A DNA stretch of 48,179 nt, from positions 1-48,179 of the forward strand of contig JANQEG010000138.1 in assembly GCA_028278505.1 (NCBI GenBank). The letters are read 5' to 3'. Each line of letters opens with the position of its first letter. Within the stretch, counting starts at the first letter, position 1. Shown piece after piece: positions 20,037-28,184 of this stretch. Origin of the DNA: Rhodobiaceae bacterium. GTDB taxonomy: Bacteria; Pseudomonadota; Alphaproteobacteria; Rhizobiales; JAKPQE01. Below the pieces are notes generated by a model that saw only the letters and a list, made by a program, of their open reading frames with translations, did not search any database and was not told the origin of the DNA. The position numbers and the translations under genes are program-made.

Positions 20037-20057
20037 TTTCGAATATATGAATATATT
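20037..20057 (-). promoter_or_regulatory. Candidate ArsR-family (BigR/SqrR-like) operator before the RND operon
   Basis: Within a short AT-rich stretch 29 bases upstream of the adaptor ATG, AATATA (20042-20047) and TATATT (20052-20057) form an inverted repeat, and GAATATAT is repeated in tandem (20041-20056). TTTC-N8-GAAT (20037-20052) differs by one base from ATTC-N8-GAAT, which I recall as the site of sulfide-responsive ArsR-type repressors. No regulator gene is adjacent, so the assignment is an inference. Confidence 0.35.
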
Positions 20058-20113
20058 ATCCGCCGTCAAGGGAGGCACATTGCGTTTGTTATGGCGCGGC
20101 TCCGGCGTGTTCA

Positions 20114-20258
20114 CTCCCCTCCCCCTTGTGGGGAGGGGTCGGGGGTGGGGGTCGAAACAAGAAAACAGACCAACACCTAAGGCATACAGAAACGACTGCC
20201 GTTTACCCCCACCCGGCCGGCACTTCGTGCCGTCCACCCTCCCCACAAGGGGGAGGGT
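20114..20258. repeat. Palindromic repeat family B, copy 1
   Basis: Starts with a hairpin of CCCCTCCCC and GGGGAGGGG, then GTCGGGGGTGGGGGT, a variable middle of about 50 bp, CCCCCACCC, and ends with CCACCCTCCCCACAAGGG. Other copies are at 30593-30739 and 43924-44063, and inverted at 46062-46204. It occupies the gap between the RND operon promoter and the next gene's stop. Confidence 0.8.
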
Positions 20259-20307
20259 CAATTGCGTCAACCTGACCTCCGATTCCCGACGACAGAATAC
20301 CGACCTA

Positions 20308-20667
20308 TCACGGCACCGTCACCGGACCGAATAGCGGGCCGTCGCCGTGCACCGAATCATGGGCGCGCACGAAGACTTCCGCGACATTGTCGGGAATCGC
20401 GATGCCCGAAAGGCTGCGGGTGAACGGCTGCTCGTTTTCGTGCGGATGCAGCAGCACCCGTTCGCCGAGCACGGCGCCGTCGGCCGTCACCACCTGCCAG
20501 CGATTGGCATAGTGATCCCAGCCGGTATCGCCGTGGCGCACGGTGACATCGGCACGATAGCCGGACCCGGATTTCATGAGTTCGACCTTCTCGATCACGG
20601 CCTCGCCCGCCGATGCCGCAATCGGCAGAAGCGTCATCATCGCGAGAACGGCGCCGTATATCCGCAT
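20308..20667 (-). CDS. Small secreted protein of unknown function
   Basis: A 119-residue protein with a signal peptide (cleaved near ASA-GEAV) and a beta-rich mature part containing DHYANRWQVV, HPHENEQPFTRSLSGI and VRAHDSVHGDG. The motifs suggest a conserved extracytoplasmic domain, but I do not recognise a characterised family. The start is set at the ATG at 20667, which has GGAG seven bases upstream; the frame stays open far upstream only as a shadow of the CDF gene on the other strand. It is divergent from that CDF gene with 87 bases between starts, so the two promoters share this gap. Confidence 0.75.
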   Translation of the reverse strand: MRIYGAVLAMMTLLPIAASAGEAVIEKVELMKSGSGYRADVTVRHGDTGWDHYANRWQVVTADGAVLGERVLLHPHENEQPFTRSLSGIAIPDNVAEVFVRAHDSVHGDGPLFGPVTVP

Positions 20668-20754
20668 CACTGGGCTCCGAATTTGACCTGGTCGCCGGCT
20701 TTGCCTATGGCGTTCACGGGGACTGCGCAAATCAAACGGGTGTGAGGAAAGCCG

Positions 20755-21759
20755 ATGGCCGCCCACGGATCGAAAATGGTGATCTATGCCGCGCTTATCG
20801 GCAATTCGCTGATCGCCGTCACCAAATTCGCGGCCGCGAGCTGGACCGGGTCGTCGGCGATGCTGTCGGAGGGCATTCACTCCCTGGTCGACACCGGCAA
20901 TCAGGGCCTGCTGCTCTACGGGCTCCGCCGCGCCAACCGGCCCGCCGACGACACCCACCCCTTCGGCTACGGCACCGAAATCTATTTCTGGGCCTTCGTC
21001 GTCGCCATCCTGATCTTCGCCGTCGGTGCCGGCGTGTCGATCTATGAAGGGGTGAACAAGATCCTGCACCCGCACCCCATGGAGGACCCGATCGTCAACT
21101 ATGTGGTGCTTATCCTCGCCATGATTTTCGAGGCCGGTGCCTGGTGGATGGCATACAAGGAATTCCGCAAGACCAAGGGCCGGCTCGGCTGGATGGAGGC
21201 GGTGCGCCTCTCCAAGGACCCGACCGTCTTTACCGTGCTTTTCGAGGACAGCGCCGCGATGGCCGGCCTGATCGTCGCCTTCGTCGGCATCATGATCGCC
21301 CAATACACCGGGCTCGACTGGGTCGACGGCGCCACTTCGGTGGTCATCGGCCTCATTCTCGCGACCGCGGCGATCGTGCTTGCGATCGAGACCAAGGGGC
21401 TGTTGATCGGCGAGTCCGCATCGACCGAGACGACCAAATCGATCCGCGGCCTGGTCGAGGCGACGCCGACCATCCGCGCCGTCAACGAACTGCGCACCAT
21501 GCATCTCGGCCCCAACGACATCCTGCTCGGACTATCGATCGATTTCGAGGACAATCTGACGGCCGGAAAGGTCGAAGAATCGATCTACGCGCTGGAACGC
21601 GCCATCAAGGACAATTTCCCGCTGGTCACGCGGCTCTTCATCGAGGTGCAGTCGGCGCGCCACCACGCCGAGGAGGAGGCGCGGGAACGGGCGCTGGCCG
21701 AGGCGCACGGCATGGCCGCAGTGGACGACGCGGACAGTTCTGACCCTAAACCGGCCTAA
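20755..21759 (+). CDS. Cation diffusion facilitator, SLC30A9-like
   Basis: A 334-residue inner-membrane cation transporter. It has HSLVD (near residue 42) and DDTHPFGYG (near 65) for the first metal site, and FEDSAAMAG instead of HxxxD in the later helix, which is characteristic of the SLC30A9-like branch. Six helices are followed by a short cytoplasmic domain and a charged C-terminal tail. GAGGAAAGCCG precedes the ATG at 20755. It is clearly a different subfamily from the CDF gene at 1391. Its end overlaps the convergent DUF2269 gene by 14 bases. Confidence 0.88.
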   Translation: MAAHGSKMVIYAALIGNSLIAVTKFAAASWTGSSAMLSEGIHSLVDTGNQGLLLYGLRRANRPADDTHPFGYGTEIYFWAFVVAILIFAVGAGVSIYEGVNKILHPHPMEDPIVNYVVLILAMIFEAGAWWMAYKEFRKTKGRLGWMEAVRLSKDPTVFTVLFEDSAAMAGLIVAFVGIMIAQYTGLDWVDGATSVVIGLILATAAIVLAIETKGLLIGESASTETTKSIRGLVEATPTIRAVNELRTMHLGPNDILLGLSIDFEDNLTAGKVEESIYALERAIKDNFPLVTRLFIEVQSARHHAEEEARERALAEAHGMAAVDDADSSDPKPA

Positions 21760-22216
21760 AAACCATCAGGACGAAGATGGCGATAACGGCGGTGAAGGCC
21801 GGCCAGCCGAGCGCGAACCAGGTCCTGAAAAGCCGGTGATAGTCGGCGGGCAGCGGCGCACCCTCGCGCGCTGCTGTCTCCGCCAGCCGCCGCATGCGCA
21901 TTTGCATGAAGACGACGGGCAGCCAGCAGAGCCCGGCGGCCGCATAGAGGCCGAGGCTGACGATGACCCAGAGATCGAAAAAACCGTGACCGGCGACGAA
22001 GACGAGCGCGATGCCCGTTGCCGGCTGGACGATAACGGCCGTCGTCGTGAAGACGAAGTCGGCGACGACCACGGTGCGTGCGGTGGCGGCGACGATTGCG
22101 GCATCGCCGGAGCGATGTGCCATCACCATGAAGAAGGCGATGCCGAGCCCGGTGCCGAACAACACGGCGGCGCCGATGATGTGGGCGAGCCGCAGCGCCA
22201 GATAGGGATCGGGCAT
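21746..22216 (-). CDS. DUF2269 integral membrane protein
   Basis: A 156-residue protein with four predicted transmembrane helices (near residues 8-32, 46-70, 77-103 and 133-154) and histidines in the first helix (LRLAHIIGAAVLFG), as in the DUF2269 family of unknown function. It follows the SDR gene with a two-base gap on the same strand, and genes of this type are often paired, so they probably form one operon. Confidence 0.8.
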   Translation of the reverse strand: MPDPYLALRLAHIIGAAVLFGTGLGIAFFMVMAHRSGDAAIVAATARTVVVADFVFTTTAVIVQPATGIALVFVAGHGFFDLWVIVSLGLYAAAGLCWLPVVFMQMRMRRLAETAAREGAPLPADYHRLFRTWFALGWPAFTAVIAIFVLMVFRPV

Positions 22217-22218
22217 CG

Positions 22219-23571
22219 TCAGCGCGACCGGTCGAGGACGAGGAGGAGGAGAGCAACGCTGATCACTCCCAGAGAAAATCCGATTTGCGAGAGCGCGCTC
22301 AGCCCGTCGGCAATTGAGAATTCGATGGGCACTTCTTCGATTTCATCATAGGCGCTGTCTGATCGGAACAGAACCGCAGAAACCAGGCCAAGTATTACTG
22401 CAACGCATTGAATTCCAATCAGTAAAAGGAGGGCCAAGCGATGCCACCTCTGAAGCAGCAACAAGAAGCCGGGAAGAACAAATGCTGGTGTGACAAGGTA
22501 CAAAATTCCAATTTGAAAAGTTACATAATCATAGATCGGCGTGAACCGGTAAAAGCCTAGGGTGGTGAAAATATACGCCAGTCCAGCAAAGAGCAGGAAG
22601 GCGGACACGGCGACAATCACCACCGGCTTCAGCAGATAAAGCCCCGCGTGCCAGCGGTCCTGCACGGTTGCCGGATTGCGGGTGAGGAAGGCGTCGAGGC
22701 TTTCGGCCGCAATCCCGGTTTTTTGCTGCCAGCGCTCGGGATCGCCGCCGACATTGTGGGCCATCTGCTTCAGCGCCGTCGTGCAGAGCGCGGTCCGCCA
22801 GCCGAGAAAATGGGCGACATCACCGAGCGCGGCGAGAACGGTGACAAGCCCGCCCGGAACCGGCAGGCGGAGACCCGGGCGGAGCCCGAGCCAGTTCCGG
22901 TAAGTCTTCACGAGGTCGCCAAGCGTCATGGTGTCCGGGCCGGCAATGTCGAGCGCCAGCCGCGACGGCGCCTCGGGCGCGACGAAACGGGCGACGCAGG
23001 CGGCCACATCGTCGATCGTTACGGGGCGGAATTCGCCGGGCATATTCGCCGACAGCGCAATGCCCGGAAAGCCGGCGAGCCCGCGCATGAGCGCCGTGCC
23101 GCCATAGACATTGCGGCCGATGACGAGCGAGGGTCGCAGGATCACCCAATCGAGATCCGCCGCCATCAGCTTTTCGTCGCCCTCGGCCTTGCTCCGCCCA
23201 TAGCCGGTGCCGGCGTCGTTTTCCGCGCCGATCGCCGAGATATGGACGACCCGGCGCGGACCGTAGGCGGCGCAGGCGGCAAACAGCGCCCCGGCGCCGT
23301 CGACATGGGCGGCATTGAGCGAATCCCGGCCGCCCTCTTCCAGGACGCCGACGCAATTGACGACGGCGTCGACGCCGTCGAGCAGCGGTTGCCAGTCATC
23401 GGCCTCACGCATCTCGGCAAAATCGGCCCGCACCGGCTGAACGCCCGGCAGACGCCGCTGCAAATCCTCGACATTGCGGACGGCGCCGACCACCTCGTGG
23501 CCTTCGGCGATCAGGTGCCGGACAATCTCCGCGCCGACAAAACCGTTTGCGCCGGTGACGAGAATGCGCAT
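22219..23571 (-). CDS. NAD(P)-binding SDR-type protein with C-terminal membrane domain
   Basis: A 450-residue protein. The first 300 residues are an atypical extended SDR fold with VTGANGFVG at 4-12 binding NAD(P), and DWVILRPSLVIG in the middle, resembling NDUFA9/YwnB-like proteins. The last 140 residues hold four hydrophobic helices, as in DoxX-like fusions. The stretch coding for those helices (about 22,230-22,620) is noticeably AT-richer than the rest of the gene. The ATG at 23571 follows GGGAGGGGAAAGG; the frame opens ten codons earlier without benefit. It forms an operon with the DUF2269 gene. The reaction is unknown. Confidence 0.82.
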   Translation of the reverse strand: MRILVTGANGFVGAEIVRHLIAEGHEVVGAVRNVEDLQRRLPGVQPVRADFAEMREADDWQPLLDGVDAVVNCVGVLEEGGRDSLNAAHVDGAGALFAACAAYGPRRVVHISAIGAENDAGTGYGRSKAEGDEKLMAADLDWVILRPSLVIGRNVYGGTALMRGLAGFPGIALSANMPGEFRPVTIDDVAACVARFVAPEAPSRLALDIAGPDTMTLGDLVKTYRNWLGLRPGLRLPVPGGLVTVLAALGDVAHFLGWRTALCTTALKQMAHNVGGDPERWQQKTGIAAESLDAFLTRNPATVQDRWHAGLYLLKPVVIVAVSAFLLFAGLAYIFTTLGFYRFTPIYDYVTFQIGILYLVTPAFVLPGFLLLLQRWHRLALLLLIGIQCVAVILGLVSAVLFRSDSAYDEIEEVPIEFSIADGLSALSQIGFSLGVISVALLLLVLDRSR

Positions 23572-23892
23572 CGCCTTTCCCCTCCCGCAACTCTCGCGCA
23601 TTCATCCAGGAAATCGGCCGCGGAAGCTTTGCCGCTCGCGTATTCCCCCAAAAGCCCCTTCCCCGCCGGGGCGAGAGGCGTCTCGCAGGCCGCGTATCGC
23701 CCCAAAAGCCCTCTCCCCTTGAGGGGAGAGGTTGGGTGAGGGGTTAAAAAACGTAGTACGCCGACCACCCTCACCCGACTTCGACCGCGGTTCGGCTTCG
23801 CCTTACCGGGTCTCCGTATCCCTCTCCCTCAAAGGGAGAGGGAAGAGTCCCCAATCGCCGTGTGCTAATCCACCCCCTACCCGCGACCCACC
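23572..23892. other. Intergenic gap with repeat element
   Basis: This gap lies upstream of the SDR gene and downstream of ssb. Apart from the family C repeat (23709-23842) and a shorter relative of it (about 23,650-23,690) I see no gene. The ssb terminator, if any, may be supplied by the repeat hairpins. Confidence 0.5.
23709..23842. repeat. Palindromic repeat family C, copy 2
   Basis: Same order as the copy at 15551-15680: a CTCTCCCCTTGAGGGGAGAG hairpin, GGTTGGGTGAGGGG, CACCCTCACCCGACT, a GCTTCGCCTTACCGGGTC-type middle, and a final CCCTCTCCCTC/GGGAGAGGG hairpin. Confidence 0.7.
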
Positions 23893-24393
23893 CTAAAACG
23901 GAATCTCGTCGTCCATCTCGTCGCCGAGCGACGAGCCGCCGGCGGGCTGGCGGTCGCGCTGGTCCATCGGGCTGGAGCGGCCGAAATCGGAGCCGCCGCC
24001 GCCATAATCGGCAGCGCCATTGGCCATGCCGCCGCCCTGGCCGCGGCTGTCGAGCATGGTCAGCGCGCTGTTGAACCCCTGCAGCACGACTTCGGTGGTG
24101 AACCGGCGCTGGCCCTCCCGGTCCTCCCATTCGCGATGCTGCAACTGGCCTTCCAGATAAACCTTGGAGCCTTTATGCAGATATTGCTCGGCAATCCGGC
24201 TCAGCCCCTCATTGAAGATGACAACGCGGTGCCATTCGGTGCGTTCGCGCTGCTCACCGGTGTTGCGGTCGCGCCAGCGCTCCGACGTTGCGACGCGCAG
24301 ATTGGCGATCGGCCGCCCGTCCTGGGTCCTGCGGATTTCAGGATCGGCGCCGAGATTGCCGATCAGTATGACCTTGTTGACGCTCCCCGACAT
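23893..24393 (-). CDS. ssb: Single-stranded DNA-binding protein
   Basis: A 166-residue protein that coats single-stranded DNA in replication, recombination and repair. It has an OB-fold (residues 4-110) with VNKVILIGNLGADPEIR and a TEWHRVVIF core strand. A glycine-rich linker follows, and then the acidic tip DDEIPF that recruits partner proteins. The start is placed at the ATG at 24393, which has GAGGAG upstream and gives the conserved N-terminus; a longer open frame to 24564 adds unrelated sequence. Confidence 0.96.
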   Translation of the reverse strand: MSGSVNKVILIGNLGADPEIRRTQDGRPIANLRVATSERWRDRNTGEQRERTEWHRVVIFNEGLSRIAEQYLHKGSKVYLEGQLQHREWEDREGQRRFTTEVVLQGFNSALTMLDSRGQGGGMANGAADYGGGGSDFGRSSPMDQRDRQPAGGSSLGDEMDDEIPF

Positions 24394-24881
24394 CACCCAC
24401 TCCTCGTTTGTTGAAACCGCCCTTCGGTGCCGGACCTGCGCCACCATAGCGGCCCGCCTACGCGCCGTCTCCCTTTCGGCGGGTTTTCCACAATCGTGAT
24501 GGCGGCCGCCTGTTTGTTCTTGTATTGTTCTACAGAATTCGAACCCGGATTGCAAGCGCGTCATGGTCGCAGTTTCGAGCAGCGCGGGAGGATCGGAAGG
24601 GTCGGTGACGCCCGGTCGAGAGGCGAAGCCGGCACGCCGTTCTACGAACGCGCACAGAGCGCGCTAAACACTTCGTTAACATCTCAGAGAGAAAGTGGTC
24701 GGCGGGGAACGGTTTTTTGAGGAGGCCACTCCGCCGAACCCCAGCCGACCGACCCTGCGAACTCAGGAGATGCGGCGGACCTGAGCATATTCGCAGGGTA
24801 TTGGTTGGCGCTTAGGGCAAATACCGGCAAATCTGTCGGCTATTCGCTTTTACGCCTTATATTATGGTTGCCAAAATATAA

Positions 24882-24908
24882 AAAAGACATGCAAACGCAA
24901 TGTCTTTT
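24882..24908. terminator. Symmetric A/T-flanked hairpin, possible terminator
   Basis: AAAAGACAT and ATGTCTTTT pair perfectly over nine bases around a nine-base loop. The A-tract on one side and T-tract on the other could end transcripts in either direction. No gene ends next to it, so it may terminate a small RNA. Confidence 0.4.
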
Positions 24909-24924
24909 ACTTTGCCGACGATGC

Positions 24925-24971
24925 TTAAATTCTTAACGGGTAAATGCTTAACGTTAACGAGTGCCCGTTAA
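24925..24971. repeat. Cluster of TTAA-containing inverted repeats
   Basis: TTAACGGG (24933-24940) pairs with CCCGTTAA (24964-24971). Between them sits the 10-bp palindrome TTAACGTTAA (24948-24957), and another TTAA lies at 24925-24928. The spacings do not match the TTAA-N7-TTAA pattern of CtrA sites exactly. This may be a regulator-binding region of unknown type. Confidence 0.35.
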
Positions 24972-25092
24972 CCTTGACGTCTCCCGCGAGATATAGAATT
25001 TGTTCGCGTATTAATCATGAAGTCACCGCTTGGCGGTCTTGGTCCAGGCGGCGCTTTCAAAGATCCGCGCCATGGCCGGCGATCTCCGCGCC

Positions 25093-25185
25093 GTCCTTGC
25101 GAGACGCCGCAGGCGACACGGCAATCCACCAGATAAATCAATGAATTGAGTTGCTTCCCGCGGCTTCCGCCAGAGTCGCCGTGGC
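25093..25185. repeat. Palindromic repeat family A, decayed copy
   Basis: CCTTGCGAGACGCC, GGCAATCCACC, GTTGCTTCCCGCGGC and TCGCCGTGG match the order of family A segments but with many substitutions, including loss of the exact terminal repeats. It is probably an old copy. Confidence 0.4.
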
Positions 25186-25216
25186 GCCGAAATAGACCGG
25201 ACGATGGCGGATGAAG

Positions 25217-26590
25217 TCAGGCCGCGTCGGCGACGACGCGGTTGCGGCCGTCGCGCTTGGCGGTGTAGAGCGCCTGGTCGGCGCGCTTGAGGATCTGTTC
25301 CGGGGAATCGCCGGCACCGAGCAGCGACGCCACACCGATGCTGATGGTGACCTCGATCATCTTCGTCCGGTCATAGATCAGGAACGGCTCGCCGGCGACA
25401 TGGGCGCGGATGCGCTCCGCCACCATGTAGGCCAGTGCGGCGTCCGTCTCCGGCAGCACGACGACGAATTCCTCGCCGCCATAGCGCGACGCCAGATCGA
25501 TGCCGCGAATATTGGCGCGGATCCGGTTGGCGAACTCACGCAACACGTCATCGCCGGCATCGTGGCCGTAGCTGTCGTTGATCGCCTTGAAGAAGTCGAT
25601 GTCGATGATGAGCAGCGACAGCGGCTTGCCGCGCGAGGCCGCCTGGTTGAACTGGGTCGCCAGATGGTTTTCCAGATAACGGCGATTGTGCAGGCCGGTG
25701 AGGCCGTCGGTCATCGCCATTTCGATGGTCTGCTGGACGTTGTCGCGGAGATAGGAGGCGAACCGTTTTTTGCGGATTTGCGTGCGGATGCGGGCGCGCA
25801 TTTCGTTCGGATCGATCGGGCGCACGAGATAATCGTTGATGCCGAGATCGAGCGCACGCAGCAGCCGCGCGTTTTCTTCCGGATCGACGATGACCAGGAC
25901 CGGCATGAGCCGGGTGCGCTCCAGCGAGCGGACCTGCGAGCACAGCCGCAGCGCGTCGAAATCGGCGATCCCCATATTGACCATGAAGAGGTCGTATCCG
26001 CCTTCCGCTGCCCGGAACACGGATTCCTGCGGGTCGGTTTCCACATCGACCTGGTATTTGCCGCCGAGCACCTTGGTGATGCGCTCATAGGAGCTGGCGC
26101 GATCATCGACCAGGAGAATCTTGCCGTCGTCGCCGCTGATCCGATGGGCCAGCACCTGCTGATCTTCGAGCGCAAGGTCGTTGCCGGTCGCCATCCGCAT
26201 GGTCAGCTCGTCGGTCAGCATCTTCAGCCGGACCAGGCTCTTGACCCGGGTGATGAGCGCAATGTCGTTGACCGGCTTGGTCAGGAAATCGTCGGCACCG
26301 GCCTCCAGCCCGCGCACCCGGTCCGCCGGCTGGTCGAGCGCCGTCACCATGACCACCGGCAAATGCATGGTTTTCGGGTCCGACTTCAGCCGGGTGCAGA
26401 CCTCGAAGCCGTCCATGCCGGGCATCATCACGTCGAGGAGCACGATATCGCACTGGCCGCGGGCGCAGATGTCGAGCGCTTCGGGCCCGTTGGTCGCGGT
26501 CAGAACCTCGAAATACTCGGCCTGAAGCCGGGTTTCGAGCAGTTTCACATTCGCCGCAATGTCGTCAACGACCAGTACCCGCGCGGTCAT
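25217..26590 (-). CDS. pleD: PleD response regulator with diguanylate cyclase domain
   Basis: A 457-residue cytosolic protein that makes cyclic di-GMP when phosphorylated and helps control the motile-to-sessile switch and pole development. Domains in order: a receiver domain with Asp9, Asp10 and phosphoacceptor Asp53 ([12 protein letters not shown]); a second, degenerate receiver (about 155-270); and a GGDEF domain with the active-site loop RYGGEEF near residue 368. An RGID inhibitory site lies just before that loop. Both length and residue numbering match Caulobacter PleD. The start overlaps the divK stop by four bases, so the two regulators are co-translated. Confidence 0.96.
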   Translation of the reverse strand: MTARVLVVDDIAANVKLLETRLQAEYFEVLTATNGPEALDICARGQCDIVLLDVMMPGMDGFEVCTRLKSDPKTMHLPVVMVTALDQPADRVRGLEAGADDFLTKPVNDIALITRVKSLVRLKMLTDELTMRMATGNDLALEDQQVLAHRISGDDGKILLVDDRASSYERITKVLGGKYQVDVETDPQESVFRAAEGGYDLFMVNMGIADFDALRLCSQVRSLERTRLMPVLVIVDPEENARLLRALDLGINDYLVRPIDPNEMRARIRTQIRKKRFASYLRDNVQQTIEMAMTDGLTGLHNRRYLENHLATQFNQAASRGKPLSLLIIDIDFFKAINDSYGHDAGDDVLREFANRIRANIRGIDLASRYGGEEFVVVLPETDAALAYMVAERIRAHVAGEPFLIYDRTKMIEVTISIGVASLLGAGDSPEQILKRADQALYTAKRDGRNRVVADAA

Positions 26591-26976
26591 GCAGCCCTCC
26601 CCGGCCCGCCTTCGCCGAGATAGGTGCGGACCGTTTCAATGAATTTGACAACGGAAATGGGTTTGGAAATATAGGCTTCGCAGCCGCCCTGGCGGATGCG
26701 TTCCTCGTCCCCCTTCATCGCGAAAGCGGTGATCGCGACGACCGGAATGGAGCGAAGCTCGTCGTCTTCCTTCAGCCATTTGGTGACTTCGAGGCCGGAG
26801 ACCTCGGGAAGCTGGATGTCCATCAGGATGAGGTCGGGCCGGTGGGCGCGGGCGAGATCGAGCGCCTCTAATCCGTTCTTGGTCTGGATCGTGGCGTATC
26901 CATGGGCCTCGAGCAGATCGTGGAACAGCTTCATGTTGAGCTCGTTGTCCTCGACGATCAGAACGGTCTTTTCCAT
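26587..26976 (-). CDS. divK: Single-domain response regulator DivK
   Basis: A 129-residue stand-alone receiver domain with acidic pocket Glu9-Asp10, phosphoacceptor Asp53 ([13 protein letters not shown]), Thr/Ala at the switch position in VVAITAFAM and the Lys in SKPIS. In alphaproteobacteria DivK works with the DivJ/PleC kinases to control CtrA and cell division. The frame is open upstream to 27096, but the ATG at 26976 has AGAGAGG before it and matches the family N-terminus [11 protein letters not shown]. It is the first gene of an operon with pleD. Confidence 0.95.
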   Translation of the reverse strand: MEKTVLIVEDNELNMKLFHDLLEAHGYATIQTKNGLEALDLARAHRPDLILMDIQLPEVSGLEVTKWLKEDDELRSIPVVAITAFAMKGDEERIRQGGCEAYISKPISVVKFIETVRTYLGEGGPGRAA

Positions 26977-27155
26977 TCCGGCCTCTCTGCGGCGCACCGG
27001 TTCCGCCGACATTGACGGTGATGGCGGCGGCGGCTTATCTGTTGTGACGCGAATTCGTCCCAGAGATTTCCCCATTCGGACCTTAATTCCGCGCATCCCC
27101 TCTCGGTGAGAGAATCTAGCCAGAAATCCTTTCGGAATGACAAACGGCAGGCAAA

Positions 27156-27452
27156 ATGGCGGACAGACCGGACCGAAATTCTGACGATGCCGAAAAAATC
27201 GCCATCTCGGCCTTGTCGTTCCTCGCCGGCGATCCGGAAAACATCAGCAATTTCCTGGCCTTGAGCGGTATCGGCCCGGACACGCTGCGCGCGGCGGCGA
27301 AAGACGAAAAATTCCTCGCCGGCGTCCTCGATTTCATCATTTCCGACGAATCGCTGCTGCTCGCCTGTGCCGAAACGCTCGGTTTTGGACCGGACCGAAT
27401 CGTTGCCGCGCAGCGTCGATTGGCCGGTGAACCGCCGGCGGAATTTCTCTAG
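27156..27452 (+). CDS. DUF3572 family protein
   Basis: A 98-residue, largely helical protein with the pattern [27 protein letters not shown], matching the DUF3572 family of alphaproteobacteria. Its function is unknown, but it commonly sits divergent from divK as here (180 bases between starts), suggesting a shared promoter region and possible link to the cell-cycle genes. A stem-loop with 11-base arms (27465-27475 and 27483-27493) follows its stop. Confidence 0.8.
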   Translation: MADRPDRNSDDAEKIAISALSFLAGDPENISNFLALSGIGPDTLRAAAKDEKFLAGVLDFIISDESLLLACAETLGFGPDRIVAAQRRLAGEPPAEFL

Positions 27453-27509
27453 GTTTGGTGTGAAGGGTCGTCGGCGCCTGCGGCCGACGATCCATGTGGA
27501 GGCGTTCTG

Positions 27510-28184
27510 ATGCCGGTTGCGGTGACAATGGCGGACATTGCGGCGGTCGCCCCGGCGGGCCGGCCGCTGGTCATTTGCGATGTCGACGAGGTCGCCTTCC
27601 GTTTCGTCGTCGATTTCGAACGCTATATCGAAGAAAACGGCTACCGGCTGGATGCGGTCAGCTATGGATTGACCGGCAATATCAAGCGTTTGAGCGACGG
27701 TGTGGCGGTCGACCAGAAGACCGTCGGCCGGCTGCTGAACGGTTTCTTCGCCGATTGCGCCGCCGACCAAGAGCCGGTCGAGGGGGCGGCCGAGGCGCTT
27801 GCCGCGGCGGCGCGGCGGGCCGACATCGTCATGCTCTCCAATCTGCCGGAAGCGCAAGCCGCGATCCGCGCCGAAACCCTGGCGCGGCACGGCATGCCCT
27901 ACCCGCTGGTCGCCAATACCGGCCCCAAGGGACCGGCGGTCGCCGCGCTGTCGGCGCGGGCCCGGACCCCGATCGTCTTTCTCGACGACAGCCCGACCAA
28001 TCTCGTTTCGGTGCGCGACGGCGGCGTTGCCACCCATATCGTCCATTTCATCGCCGATCTGCGGTTCGCCCGCCTCGCCGGCGATATCGCCGGAATACAT
28101 TTGAGGACCAGCGACTGGGCCGAGGCCGCCGCCTTCATAGACCGCGCCCTTGACGCCGCTCAATCGGAGCATGAGCGTCTATGA
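27510..28184 (+). CDS. HAD-like hydrolase
   Basis: A 224-residue cytosolic protein of the haloacid dehalogenase superfamily. Motif I is CDVDEVAF near residues 24-31, with the nucleophile and acid aspartates in DVDE; LSNLP near 105-109 fits motif II; and FLDDSPTNL near 153-161 is motif IV. The substrate is not evident. GTGGAGG precedes the ATG at 27510. The stop overlaps the start of the ROK kinase gene (ATGA), so the two are translationally coupled and may act on the same small molecule. Confidence 0.72.
   Translation: MPVAVTMADIAAVAPAGRPLVICDVDEVAFRFVVDFERYIEENGYRLDAVSYGLTGNIKRLSDGVAVDQKTVGRLLNGFFADCAADQEPVEGAAEALAAAARRADIVMLSNLPEAQAAIRAETLARHGMPYPLVANTGPKGPAVAALSARARTPIVFLDDSPTNLVSVRDGGVATHIVHFIADLRFARLAGDIAGIHLRTSDWAEAAAFIDRALDAAQSEHERL

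Larger units (their letters stand above)
24394..25216. other. Long non-coding gap with AT-rich inverted repeats
   Basis: This is the largest gap in the window, between the ssb start and the pleD stop. The first part must contain the ssb promoter. From about 24,780 to 25,020 the sequence becomes AT-rich and carries a perfect 9-bp hairpin (24882-24908) and clustered TTAA repeats (24925-24971). A decayed family A repeat lies at about 25093-25185. No protein-coding frame is convincing. A small RNA or protein-binding site is possible. Confidence 0.45.

Noticed and set aside
24530-24565. TTCGAA-containing stretch resembling a tRNA T-loop
   Set aside because: No flanking T-stem, acceptor stem or anticodon arm can be formed on either strand.
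24925-24971. CtrA binding sites (TTAA-N7-TTAA)
   Set aside because: The TTAA words are spaced 4, 11, 2 and 10 bases apart, not 7.
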